10,747 nucleotides of DNA from Puniceicoccales bacterium (GTDB taxonomy: Bacteria; Verrucomicrobiota; Verrucomicrobiia; Opitutales; JAIRLM01), in NCBI GenBank assembly GCA_031258995.1, contig JAIRMB010000039.1, positions 1-10,747 on the forward strand. Reading direction: 5' to 3'. Below, piece by piece: positions 1-7,645 of this stretch. Each line of letters starts with the position of its first letter. The first letter of the stretch is position 1. The notes under the pieces were generated by a model that was given only the letters and a program-made list of their open reading frames with translations, did no database searches and was not told where the DNA came from. Made by a program: the position numbers and the translations under genes.

Positions 1-777
1 GGCCTTTTTGTCATTTTCGCAATTCCTTGGCTGCTCATTTTTCTGCAGCCGGATCTGGGATCCGCCCTTATCCTACCCCCCATCCTGCTAGCACTCCTCT
101 ACGTTTCCGGTCTCCCCGGTCGCTTCTTTCTTTTGCTGGCCGCCTTCGCCTTCGTCCTTCTGGCGCTTCTCGCCTGGGATATCTTTCGCTACAGAAATTT
201 TTTGGACGAGAGCGGCCTTTCTCCGGATCGGCATGGCAGTCTTTACCGTTCCCACTCCCTACTCCCGCTTAAAGACTACCAGCGAAATCGGATTTTGGGC
301 TTCGTGGCGCCGGCAGCGGTAGATCCGCAGGGCACTGGAATTAGCTGGAATTTGCGCCAATCGCTCATCGCGGTCGGGTCCGGAGGGCTCATGGGCCGGG
401 GCTCCGGCGACGACCAGACCCGGCTCGGCTACCTGCCTCGCTCAGTCGCCACCAATGACTTCCTCTTTTCCGCGCTCGCGGAAGGGAAAGGCTTTCTAGG
501 TGCCATGAGTGCCCTGGTTTTGCTCATTGCTCTCTCCTGGGACAATTTGCGCGTTGCACTGCTGTCGAGGGACCGCTTCGGCCGCTACCTGGCCGTTTCC
601 GCCGCCATTCTACTGGCCATGCACACCCTCATCAACGTGGGCATGACGTTGGGGCTCATGCCCATCACCGGCGTACCGCTGCCCTTTCTCAGCTACGGCG
701 GTTCCTTTCTCGTCGTCTGCTGCGTGCTGCAGGGGATCGTACAGAGCGTCTACCACAGGCGACAGAACCGGAATTAG
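1..777 (+). CDS. rodA: Rod-shape-determining SEDS glycosyltransferase RodA, C-terminal part (5' end outside window)
   Basis: The frame is open from the first base of the window and ends at a TAG, giving 258 residues of the C-terminal part of a SEDS (RodA/FtsW) protein. SEDS proteins are inner-membrane peptidoglycan polymerases that use lipid II; RodA works with a class B PBP in the elongasome. Visible family signatures, in order, are QPDLGSA near residue 16, LKDYQRNRI near residue 90, IAVGSGGLMGRG, the loop NDFLF with the expected conserved Asp (codon at 457-459), and INVGMTLGLMPITGVPLPFLSYGGS near the C-terminus. LKDYQRNRI and the GILP-like segment favour RodA over FtsW. Several hydrophobic stretches look like membrane helices. 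The usual 'AEE' after the Asp loop reads AEG here (Gly codon at 484-486). The last 89 bp overlap prmC on the other strand, so there is no room for an intrinsic terminator between the genes. Confidence 0.93.
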   Translation, partial: GLFVIFAIPWLLIFLQPDLGSALILPPILLALLYVSGLPGRFFLLLAAFAFVLLALLAWDIFRYRNFLDESGLSPDRHGSLYRSHSLLPLKDYQRNRILGFVAPAAVDPQGTGISWNLRQSLIAVGSGGLMGRGSGDDQTRLGYLPRSVATNDFLFSALAEGKGFLGAMSALVLLIALSWDNLRVALLSRDRFGRYLAVSAAILLAMHTLINVGMTLGLMPITGVPLPFLSYGGSFLVVCCVLQGIVQSVYHRRQNRN

Positions 778-1621
778 CGGCTCGTTGGGCCAAAAAAAAA
801 CGCTCACGGCCGGATAGGTCTTGGCAAACTTCGCAGGCGAAGCCCATTTGCCTTCCGATGGCGAGCAGCGTCGGACCCTGTGCCATGCCCATTTCCAGCG
901 CAAGGAGGCCGCCATCGGTCAGGTGCTTTGGAGCTCCGCGAAGGATGGTCCGCAGAGCATCGGCTCCGTCCCGTCCGCCGCCTAGTAGGGCTCCCTTCGG
1001 TTCGTGGTCCCGCACTTCCGGTTCTGCGCTAAGCCATTCATCGTCGGTAAGGTAGGGCGGATTGGCAATAATTAGATCCCAACGGCCCCTAAGCGTCGAA
1101 AACCAATTGCAGCAAATGAAATGGATCCGCTTCCCCATTTGGCAGCGGTTGCCATTGCGGCGGGCTAGGGCAAGCGCCTCCGGAGAGATGTCACTGGCCG
1201 TGAGAGTCGCAGTTGGGAAAGCCTTGCCAAGGACCAAAATGCAGGCACCGCTGCCGGTGCCCAGGTCTAGAATAGAGCGGGGCGGCCGGTCACGGAACCT
1301 TTTGACGATAAGCTCCACCAGCTGTTCCGTTTCCGGTCGCGGAATGAGAACGGGGCCGTCCACAGCCAGCGGCAGGCCGCAGAAATGGGCCGTGCCCAGA
1401 ATACGCTGGAGCGGAATTCGATCGCAGCGAAGGGACAGTAGCCGCTTCCAATGTTCAGTTTGATCCGATGCCAACGGTTCCTCCCAGTGGAGGGCCAACT
1501 CGGCCCGACGGCGGGAGCAAAGTTCTGCCATGAGCCACTCCGCGTCGGACTGCGACGAATCGATGCCGGCCTGCCGCAGCTGAATTTCACCTTCAGCGAG
1601 CAGCGATCGCAACGTAGCCAT
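689..1621 (-). CDS. prmC: Release factor glutamine N5-methyltransferase PrmC (HemK), with unusual C-terminal extension
   Basis: This 310-residue frame encodes the SAM-dependent enzyme that methylates the Gln of the GGQ motif in release factors RF1 and RF2. The N-terminal helical substrate-binding domain (about residues 1-85) is followed by IPRPETE (93-99), the SAM-binding DLGTGSGA loop (119-126), and the diagnostic NPPY (187-190). The C-terminal strand DLSGRERFFLAQR (268-280) is where PrmC proteins usually end. Here about 30 Arg/Ser-rich residues follow, read antisense to the 3' end of rodA, which makes the protein longer than the typical 270-290 residues. A run of nine T covers codons 274-277; one extra T, or a -1 shift there, would end the protein at a TAA at 774-776. 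The start ATG overlaps the end of prc by 29 bp. There is no strong Shine-Dalgarno, so translational coupling is likely. Function is secure; the true C-terminus is not. Confidence 0.93.
   Translation of the reverse strand: MATLRSLLAEGEIQLRQAGIDSSQSDAEWLMAELCSRRRAELALHWEEPLASDQTEHWKRLLSLRCDRIPLQRILGTAHFCGLPLAVDGPVLIPRPETEQLVELIVKRFRDRPPRSILDLGTGSGACILVLGKAFPTATLTASDISPEALALARRNGNRCQMGKRIHFICCNWFSTLRGRWDLIIANPPYLTDDEWLSAEPEVRDHEPKGALLGGGRDGADALRTILRGAPKHLTDGGLLALEMGMAQGPTLLAIGRQMGFACEVCQDLSGRERFFLAQRAANSGSVACGRRSVRSPAARSRRRERNRRS
792..800 (-). other. Run of nine T in the prmC coding strand (possible slippage site)
   Basis: Nine A on the plus strand, read as nine T in prmC, cover codons 274-277 within RFFL at the end of the conserved domain. 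It is the longest homopolymer I noticed in the window. In the annotated frame the family-like end RFFLAQR is kept but the usual stop is missing. One added T would give RFFFGPTSR and a TAA at 774-776. Confidence 0.6.
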
Positions 1622-3785
1622 CTTCGATCAAACCGAGCCAATCCATTAGGATACGCAAAGATTCCCGCAGAGGAACGTCGAACTTCGACGGCGTTGTCCC
1701 GTCGTCTTCCTCCCAATTTGTGGGTCGCCGCGGCCGCGTTCCTTCCTCCGTAGCCACCGACAGCAGCACGTCCCGATGGACATAATCCTTCTCAGAAAGT
1801 ACTTTGATTCGCTCTTCCATGGCAGCCCGGTAGGCTCGCTCCTCCTCTTTTTGCCGCTTTCGATCGTCGATTGCGAAGGAAAATTTTTTCTGCTCCACCT
1901 TTTCCGTAAAGTGGGCCACTTGCTCCTCCAATAGCTGCCATTCCGGCTCACTGCGCCGCTTCAGGGAGCGGGCCCGCAGTTCCCTAACAAGTCCGTCCGT
2001 AAGAGCGCAGGGTGCTCCATCCCCCCACTTTCGCAAGGTGACCCCGGTGATGAAGTCCCAGGGCAGTGCGTGCTCATTGTCCGCCTCGCCGAACGGCAAA
2101 GCATCATTCGTCGAGGGAAACGCAATGTCGGCCGGCACGCCCCGCCGTTGGATGGAGTCTCCGCTGGGCCGGTACCATTTTTGAATGGTAATACGGGCGG
2201 TACCGAGCTGGAGGCCATTTTTTAAAAATAGAAAGGAATGATTCATAGGCAACAGGGCTTGCACGGAGCCCTTTCCGTAGGTGGAGCGATCGCCCACGAT
2301 CAGTGCCCGCCGGTGGTCCTGGAGGGCGCCCGCGAGAATTTCCGAGGCGGACGCGCTCTGTTTGGAGGTAAGAAGGACGAGCGGTCCGCCGTAGAAGACT
2401 TCCCGGTCCGGCTCCGCAAAGAGCTGCACGCGCCCATCTCCGTCCCGCACCTGCACGACTGGACCACCGCCGAGAAACAGCCCGGCGATGGCGACCGCTT
2501 CATCGAGCAGTCCACCCCCATTGCCACGCAAATCGAGCACCAGCCCTCGCACGTCCTCCTTTCCTAACTTAATCAGCAGTTCTTTCAGGTCCGCGCAGCA
2601 GCCATCGTTCCTTTCTGAGCCGTCGCCGCCGTAGAAGGCGGGCAGCCGGACGTAGCCGAGCGAGGTGGTAGTCCGGCCGTTGGAATCGGGCACCTCGTAG
2701 ACCCGCGCCCGCGCCCGCTGGGCGGTGAGCTGGATTTCGTCCCGCACCAGCGTAACCACTTTTCGTTCTGAGGGGTCCCCATCGGCCGGCTGCAGGTGGA
2801 GAGTGACGGCCGTGCCCTTGGGGCCTTTGATGAGTCGCACGGCCCGATTGAGTCGCATGCCGATGATGTCGACCGGCTCGCCGCCGTCTTGCTGAATCGC
2901 CAAAATTCGATCGCCAACGTGTAGCATGCCGGACCGTTCCGCCGGACTGCCGGCGTAGATCTCTACAATTTTGCAATAGCCGTCGTCGTCCTGCAGAACG
3001 GCGCCGATGCCCATGAAGGAATTTGTCAAAGCGCAGGTCTGGAAATCTTCCCACGTGGCGGCGGAGAGGAAGGAGGAGTGTGGATCGTAAAGCTCCGCCA
3101 CACTGTTTAAAAATAGCTCTTGCACGTGGTAGGGCTCTACGTCGTTGATAGAACTTCGAAAGCGACCGTAGCGCCTCCGGAGGCGCTCTTGCGCTCCTTC
3201 ATGGCCAATCGCGCTTTCCGCGCAGCCGCTTTCGGACGCCCGCGCATTTTCCGGCGCCAACAGAAGTTCATTGAGGAGGTCAAATTCCAGCCGCCGCCGC
3301 CAAATTTCGTCGAGCGCCTCTTCCCCTTCCGACCAGGCCACCCCTTTTCGGTCCGGCTCAAAGTACTCTTCATCGGCAATATTTAACTCACTTTGCAGCA
3401 CCCGATCTACCCAGTCCAAACGCCCGTTGGCCCGTTTCCGAAAGAGTTCGTAGACGGAAAAGCCCGGCTTCACGCTGCCGCTGTTGAGGAAAATGTCCAA
3501 GGTCAGGTCGTAGCGGGCATGGATGTCATCTACGTCGGATTGCAGGAAAAACATGTGTTGCGGGTCCAGATCTTCCAGATAGGTGTCTAGAACCTTGCCG
3601 CGCGGAATGGCGGAAATGGGCTTGCGGTCGTAGTGTATGCCGGACAGGCAGCGCACCATGTAGAGAGTTTCCGTGTGCATCTGGGCCGTTGGCTGCAGGG
3701 ACTCATCCCCCAGACAGGACACGGCGTGGAGGAGCAGCGATAGCGCCAGTGATCTGTAAAAAAATCGATGGCCAAACCAACCCAT
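1593..3785 (-). CDS. prc: Tail-specific (carboxy-terminal processing) protease Prc/CtpA, family S41
   Basis: The 730-residue product is a long S41 peptidase of the Prc/Tsp type, which degrades or trims periplasmic proteins from their C-termini. A hydrophobic N-terminus (about residues 9-23) followed by VSCLGDES looks like a signal peptide, possibly a lipoprotein signal with Cys24. An N-terminal helical domain comes next, then a PDZ domain (about 255-345, starting MGIGAVLQ). The catalytic core has LDLRGNGGG (417-425), SASASEI with the probable nucleophile Ser479, and YGKG with the general base Lys505. Residues of roughly 600-660 form a charged segment like the C-terminal DUF3340 region of Prc. 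Length fits long Prc enzymes (about 650-730), not short CtpA. The ATG at 3785 was chosen because it directly precedes the signal peptide; a TTG at 3794 would add three residues. It is upstream of and overlaps prmC, and is divergent from leuS. Confidence 0.93.
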   Translation of the reverse strand: MGWFGHRFFYRSLALSLLLHAVSCLGDESLQPTAQMHTETLYMVRCLSGIHYDRKPISAIPRGKVLDTYLEDLDPQHMFFLQSDVDDIHARYDLTLDIFLNSGSVKPGFSVYELFRKRANGRLDWVDRVLQSELNIADEEYFEPDRKGVAWSEGEEALDEIWRRRLEFDLLNELLLAPENARASESGCAESAIGHEGAQERLRRRYGRFRSSINDVEPYHVQELFLNSVAELYDPHSSFLSAATWEDFQTCALTNSFMGIGAVLQDDDGYCKIVEIYAGSPAERSGMLHVGDRILAIQQDGGEPVDIIGMRLNRAVRLIKGPKGTAVTLHLQPADGDPSERKVVTLVRDEIQLTAQRARARVYEVPDSNGRTTTSLGYVRLPAFYGGDGSERNDGCCADLKELLIKLGKEDVRGLVLDLRGNGGGLLDEAVAIAGLFLGGGPVVQVRDGDGRVQLFAEPDREVFYGGPLVLLTSKQSASASEILAGALQDHRRALIVGDRSTYGKGSVQALLPMNHSFLFLKNGLQLGTARITIQKWYRPSGDSIQRRGVPADIAFPSTNDALPFGEADNEHALPWDFITGVTLRKWGDGAPCALTDGLVRELRARSLKRRSEPEWQLLEEQVAHFTEKVEQKKFSFAIDDRKRQKEEERAYRAAMEERIKVLSEKDYVHRDVLLSVATEEGTRPRRPTNWEEDDGTTPSKFDVPLRESLRILMDWLGLIEDGYVAIAAR
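3170..3187. repeat. 18-bp perfect palindrome inside prc
   Basis: AGCGCCTCCGGAGGCGCT reads identically on both strands with no spacer. It lies in the prc coding sequence, where it encodes the Arg-rich stretch around RLRRRY (residues 201-206). Arg codons of CGC, CGG and AGG type can generate such symmetry by chance, so no function is assigned. It could form a cruciform or an RNA duplex, but without a loop the RNA hairpin would be shorter than the DNA symmetry suggests. Confidence 0.5.
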
Positions 3786-3922
3786 GGGAAGCAAGGTGTC
3801 TTTTTCGGCGAATTTGTCTACGGGATTCGCATTCCCTGCCCCTGCTGGCGCAGCAAAACAAACCGAACCGGTGGACTATTGGGTTGCTTTTGGGGAGCAG
3901 ACGGACAGCCTGCCGGGGGATC
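3786..3922. promoter_or_regulatory. Divergent intergenic region between prc and leuS
   Basis: These roughly 137 bp separate the start codons of two divergent genes, so promoters for both the prc-prmC unit (minus strand) and leuS (plus strand) should lie here or just inside the coding ends. I do not see a convincing -35/-10 pair on either strand. A G-rich GGGGGA ends only two bases before the leuS ATG, which is too close for a standard Shine-Dalgarno. No T-box-like or other leader structure was recognised. The assignment rests on gene orientation only. Confidence 0.45.
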
Positions 3923-6490
3923 ATGGGCAGGTGCTATCCCTTTAAAGAAATTGAGGCTAAATGGCAGAAAATTTGGAAAGAGCTGGGGACCTTCCGAGCC
4001 CCTGATGGCGATAACAGGCCCAAATACTACGTATTGGATATGTTCCCCTACCCTTCCGGCGCGGGACTGCACATCGGCCATCCGGAGGGCTACACGGCTT
4101 CCGATATTCTCGCCCGCTACCGCCGCGCCTGCGGTTATAATGTGCTGCATCCTATGGGCTGGGATGCCTTTGGACTGCCCGCGGAACAGCACGCTCTCCA
4201 GACTGGCATCAGTCCTAAGGCTAACACAGGTCAGAACGTGGAGCGATTTCGAAGCCAAATTCAACGGATGGGCTTCGCCATCGATTGGGAACGGGAGATT
4301 AGCACGATCGACGAAAACTACTATCGCTGGACCCAGTGGATTTTTCTCCAACTATTTAAGCACGGTCTGGCCTTCGTGGACGAGCGGCCTGTTTGGTGGT
4401 GCCCTGAGCTGAAGGCGGTGCTAGCCAACGAGGAAGTGATCAACGGCCGGTCGGAGCGGGGTAACCACCCGGTAGAACGGAGGCAGCTGCGCCAATGGGT
4501 GCTACGCATTACGGCCTACGCGGACAGGCTACTGGAAGGGCTGGAGCGGTTGGATTGGCCCGATTCGACCAAGCGGCAGCAGCGGGCTTGGATCGGCCGT
4601 TCGGAGGGCGTAGAAATCGAATTCGCCGTAGAAGATTCGGTGGAAAAGGTCACCGTCTACACCACCCGAGCAGACACGCTGATGGGGGTCACGTACCTGG
4701 TGTTGGCGCCGGAACATCCGCTGGTGGAGAAAATTACTCTGCCTGCCTACGCGGAAGCGGTGGCGAACTATCGCCACGAAACGGCGAAAAAGGGGGATCT
4801 GGAGCGGACGGACTTGGCCAAGGGCAAGACGGGCGTCCCCATCGGCGCCCGCGGGATCCACCCGCTCACGGGCGAGAAAATTTCTATCTGGCTCGCCGAC
4901 TACGTACTACCCACCTACGGCACTGGAGCAGTTATGGCGGTTCCGGCCCACGACGGGCGGGACTATGAGTTTGCTCAAAAATTTCATCTGCCCATCCGAA
5001 TGGTCATCGGGCCCCAGAAAGGGAGCCCGGAGCTGCCCTTCTGCGACGCCGGTGTGCTTTGCAATTCGGGCGCCGGGTTGGACGGCCTCGATTCGAAAGC
5101 CGCCAAGGACGTAATCGTAAAACGACTCGAAGGGAAAAATCTAGGACGCATGGCGGTGAAGTACAAATTGCGGGACTGGCTCTTTTCTCGCCAGCGCTAC
5201 TGGGGCGAGCCTATTCCTATCGTCTGGGTTTCGAAGGAGGACTATGGAGCCATCTCCCAAATGGAGAATTCTCCCTTTCGGGAATTCCTGCCGGAAGAAC
5301 CGATATTTTTTGAAGAATCCGGCCTCCGTTCCTATGCCATTCCGCTGCCGTCCAGCCAACTGCCGTTAGTATTGCCGGTCGTGGACGACTACCGGCCGTC
5401 GGACAGCGGTGAGAGCCCGCTGTCGCGGGCAAAGGGGTGGGTAAATGTGGAAATCCACGGCCCGACCGGCGAGATTCGACCGGCCACGGGCCAGACGGGG
5501 TGCGGCTGGTTCCCGGCCCGGCGGGAGACCAATACCATGCCGCAGTGGGCCGGGTCCTGCTGGTATCATCTGCGCTATCTTTCTCCCCGCTGTACGGCGG
5601 CGGCCGTGGATCCGACGGCGGAGGCCTATTGGCGCTGTCCCGACTTCTACATCGGCGGCGCAGAGCACGCCGTCCTACACCTGCTCTATGCCCGTTTTTG
5701 GCACCAGTTCCTTTACGACATCGGCACGGTGACCACCGCCGAACCTTACCCTAAGCTTTTTCACCAGGGCATTATTCTTGGCGAAGACGGCAGCAAAATG
5801 TCCAAAAGCCGCGGCAACGTGGTGAACCCGGACCGAGTCATCGACGACCATGGGGCCGACGCGCTCCGCCTCTACGAGATGTTCTTGGGCCCGCTGGAGG
5901 CCATGAAGCCCTGGGACAGCCAGGGCATTATCGGCATAACTCGTTTTTTACAGCGCGTCTGGCGCTGGTTTTTGGAGGAAAGCGGCGCCCGCTCTCCGCG
6001 CTTTCGCGCGGAATTCGAAGAGTCCGCGGCTATCCAGCACATCCTGCACAGCTCCATTAAAAAAGTGCGGGAGGACATCGAAAACCTGCGCTTCAACACG
6101 GCCATTTCCCAACTGATGGTGCTGCTGAACCATCTGCAAGAGCAGCCGGCGGCTGGCACGGGGACGGGCCTCATTTTTCTTCAATTGCTAGCCCCCTTTG
6201 CCCCGCACATCGCCGAGGAAATTTGGCAGCGGATGGACCAGGAGGGTTCCATTATGGAAAGGCCATTCCCAAACTACGACGAAGAAAAAATCTCCACGGA
6301 AGTCGTGACCGTGGTCGTGCAGGTCAATGGCCGGTTACGAGGGGAGTTGCGGATTGCGTCGGATACGGAACGGGAAAAGGTACTTCGCTTGGCCCGGGCC
6401 GATCGCCGGATAGAGCCGCACCTATCGGAACGGGAAATCGTAAAGGAGATCTATGTGCCCAACCGGCTGGTGAACTTTGTTGTCCATTGA
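3923..6490 (+). CDS. leuS: Leucyl-tRNA synthetase
   Basis: The 855-residue product charges tRNA-Leu with leucine in the cytoplasm. The class Ia catalytic signatures are HIGH (residues 50-53, in PYPSGAGLHIGHPEGY) and KMSKS (625-629). The CP1 editing domain lies between them, with the threonine-rich TTRADTLMGVTY and the GTGAVMAVPAHDGRDYEFA motif carrying the Asp expected to bind the amino group of misacylated substrates. A WIGRSEG motif marks the entry to the editing domain. The C-terminal part has helical anticodon-binding sequence and ends with VQVNGRLRG…IYVPNRLVNFVV, the LeuRS C-terminal domain. The ATG at 3923 was chosen because LeuRS proteins begin just before a YxFxxIExKWQ motif. The frame stays open upstream to 3689, but that part overlaps prc and has no LeuRS similarity. 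Length is normal for bacterial LeuRS. The gene converges on gap. Confidence 0.97.
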   Translation: MGRCYPFKEIEAKWQKIWKELGTFRAPDGDNRPKYYVLDMFPYPSGAGLHIGHPEGYTASDILARYRRACGYNVLHPMGWDAFGLPAEQHALQTGISPKANTGQNVERFRSQIQRMGFAIDWEREISTIDENYYRWTQWIFLQLFKHGLAFVDERPVWWCPELKAVLANEEVINGRSERGNHPVERRQLRQWVLRITAYADRLLEGLERLDWPDSTKRQQRAWIGRSEGVEIEFAVEDSVEKVTVYTTRADTLMGVTYLVLAPEHPLVEKITLPAYAEAVANYRHETAKKGDLERTDLAKGKTGVPIGARGIHPLTGEKISIWLADYVLPTYGTGAVMAVPAHDGRDYEFAQKFHLPIRMVIGPQKGSPELPFCDAGVLCNSGAGLDGLDSKAAKDVIVKRLEGKNLGRMAVKYKLRDWLFSRQRYWGEPIPIVWVSKEDYGAISQMENSPFREFLPEEPIFFEESGLRSYAIPLPSSQLPLVLPVVDDYRPSDSGESPLSRAKGWVNVEIHGPTGEIRPATGQTGCGWFPARRETNTMPQWAGSCWYHLRYLSPRCTAAAVDPTAEAYWRCPDFYIGGAEHAVLHLLYARFWHQFLYDIGTVTTAEPYPKLFHQGIILGEDGSKMSKSRGNVVNPDRVIDDHGADALRLYEMFLGPLEAMKPWDSQGIIGITRFLQRVWRWFLEESGARSPRFRAEFEESAAIQHILHSSIKKVREDIENLRFNTAISQLMVLLNHLQEQPAAGTGTGLIFLQLLAPFAPHIAEEIWQRMDQEGSIMERPFPNYDEEKISTEVVTVVVQVNGRLRGELRIASDTEREKVLRLARADRRIEPHLSEREIVKEIYVPNRLVNFVVH

Positions 6491-6539
6491 ACCGACCCTC
6501 TCGAAATTTTCCGGTCCACCAGGTCTCTGAGAAATCGTG

Positions 6540-6558
6540 ACGGATCCAATGGATCCGT
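6540..6558. terminator. Hairpin between convergent leuS and gap, possible bidirectional terminator
   Basis: ACGGATCC and GGATCCGT form an 8-bp perfect stem around a three-base AAT loop, about 50 bp after the leuS stop and 36 bp beyond the gap stop. The position between two convergent genes suits a shared terminator. No clear T-run follows on either strand (the nearest on the plus strand is TTTT near 6573), so this is not a textbook intrinsic terminator. The rest of the 103-bp gap shows nothing else recognisable. Confidence 0.4.
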
Positions 6559-6593
6559 TCATTGTAGCGTACTTTTAGCGATTCACGCCGTAG

Positions 6594-7628
6594 CTACAGA
6601 AAGGCGGCCACCTGCCGGACCAATTCGGCGCAGCGGCAGCTGTAGCCCCATTCATTATCGTACCACGCTACCACCTTGAAGAACCGGCCGTTGAGTTCGA
6701 TGCCGGAGCCAGCATCAAATATGGAAGAATAGGTGCAGTGGATAAAGTCGGAAGAGACCACCTCGTCGGCCGTATGGGCGAGAATCCCCTTTAGGGACCC
6801 TTCCTTCGCCGCCTCCTCCATAGCCTTACAAATTTCCCTATAGCTGGTTTGTTTTTCCGTACGAAAGGTGAGATCCACCACGGACACGGTGGGCGTGGGA
6901 ACGCGGAAGGACATGCCGGTTAATTTTCCCTGCAGCTGCGGCAGCACGAGACCGACCGCCTTCGCGGCGCCGGTGGTGGAGGGGATGATATTACAGGCCG
7001 CCGTTCGCCCGCCTTTCCAGTCCTTGCGGGACGGACCGTCCACGGTTTTTTGGGTAGCCGTATAGCTGTGGATGGTGGTCATGAGCCCCTCTTCGATGCC
7101 AAAGCGCTCCAACAGCACCTTCGCAATGGGCGCCAGACAATTGGTAGTGCAGGAGGCATTGGATATGAGGTTGTCTTCTGCCCTCAGGCTGGCGCAATTG
7201 ACCCCCCGTACGATGGTTTTGACACCATCCCCTTTCGTCGGCGCAGAGATGATCACCTTTTTCGCTCCGGCGGTCAGGTGGCCGTCGGCCAGACCCGCCT
7301 GCGTGAACAGCCCCGTCGATTCTACGACCAGGTCCACGGCAAGCTCTCTCCAGGGTAGAGAGGCGGGACCGTCTCTATGGGCGAGGCACTTGATGTCATG
7401 GCCGTTCACCCGCAGAGTCTCTTCGTCGAGCGCCTCGGCGGTTCCCGGGAAGCGGCCCTGAGTGGAATCGTAGCGGACCAGATAGGCAAGATTGTCTGCC
7501 GGTACGAGATCGTTCACGGCAACCACTTCGATGCCCTGTTCCCGCAAATTCATCTCCTCCATGGCTCGAAAAACCAGCCGGCCGATGCGGCCAAAGCCAT
7601 TAATCCCTACGCGTATTCGTTTTGCCAT
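6594..7628 (-). CDS. gap: Glyceraldehyde-3-phosphate dehydrogenase, type I (NAD-dependent, glycolytic)
   Basis: The 344-residue enzyme oxidises glyceraldehyde 3-phosphate to 1,3-bisphosphoglycerate with NAD+ and phosphate, in cytoplasmic glycolysis. The Rossmann fold starts with VGINGFGRIGR (residues 7-17), and VNDL (38-41) has the Asp after the second strand that favours NAD. The active site is SNASCTTNC with catalytic Cys160, and His187 in TTIHSYTATQ. DGPSRKDWKGGR (198-208) and NIIPSTTGAAKAVG follow as in glycolytic GAPDH, with WYDNEWGYS near the C-terminus. The ATG at 7628 was chosen because MAKRIRVGINGFG is the standard N-terminus and an AGGGAG lies 11 bases upstream; the open frame further up to 7697 has no GAPDH similarity. 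It is divergent from ileS and appears to be a single-gene transcript. Confidence 0.97.
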   Translation of the reverse strand: MAKRIRVGINGFGRIGRLVFRAMEEMNLREQGIEVVAVNDLVPADNLAYLVRYDSTQGRFPGTAEALDEETLRVNGHDIKCLAHRDGPASLPWRELAVDLVVESTGLFTQAGLADGHLTAGAKKVIISAPTKGDGVKTIVRGVNCASLRAEDNLISNASCTTNCLAPIAKVLLERFGIEEGLMTTIHSYTATQKTVDGPSRKDWKGGRTAACNIIPSTTGAAKAVGLVLPQLQGKLTGMSFRVPTPTVSVVDLTFRTEKQTSYREICKAMEEAAKEGSLKGILAHTADEVVSSDFIHCTYSSIFDAGSGIELNGRFFKVVAWYDNEWGYSCRCAELVRQVAAFL

Positions 7629-7639
7629 GATTGCCGTTT

Positions 7640-7645
7640 CTCCCT
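7640..7645 (-). promoter_or_regulatory. Shine-Dalgarno of gap
   Basis: AGGGAG on the minus strand lies 11 bases upstream of the gap ATG and supports the start at 7628 over the longer open frame. It directly abuts a 15-bp palindrome on its 5' side. Confidence 0.55.

Noticed and set aside
610..915. Alternative minus-strand frame through the end of prmC and rodA
   Set aside because: It is the +1 frame of prmC, lacks PrmC sequence before the T-run and matches nothing else; it is a shadow frame that would only matter if one T were lost from the run.
3689..3922. In-frame upstream extension of leuS (78 codons)
   Set aside because: It overlaps the start of prc on the other strand, has no LeuRS similarity, and the family N-terminus begins at the ATG at 3923.
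3786..3922. T-box or amino-acid attenuator leader before leuS
   Set aside because: The region is short, and I see no run of Leu codons in a leader frame, no terminator hairpin with T-run and no T-box sequence.
3818..4351. 177-codon open frame antisense to leuS
   Set aside because: It mirrors strongly conserved LeuRS coding sequence including HIGH and has no recognisable domain.
6491..6593. Possible small gene or RNA between leuS and gap
   Set aside because: Only about 100 bp between convergent genes, with a single short hairpin; nothing resembles a tRNA or known small RNA.
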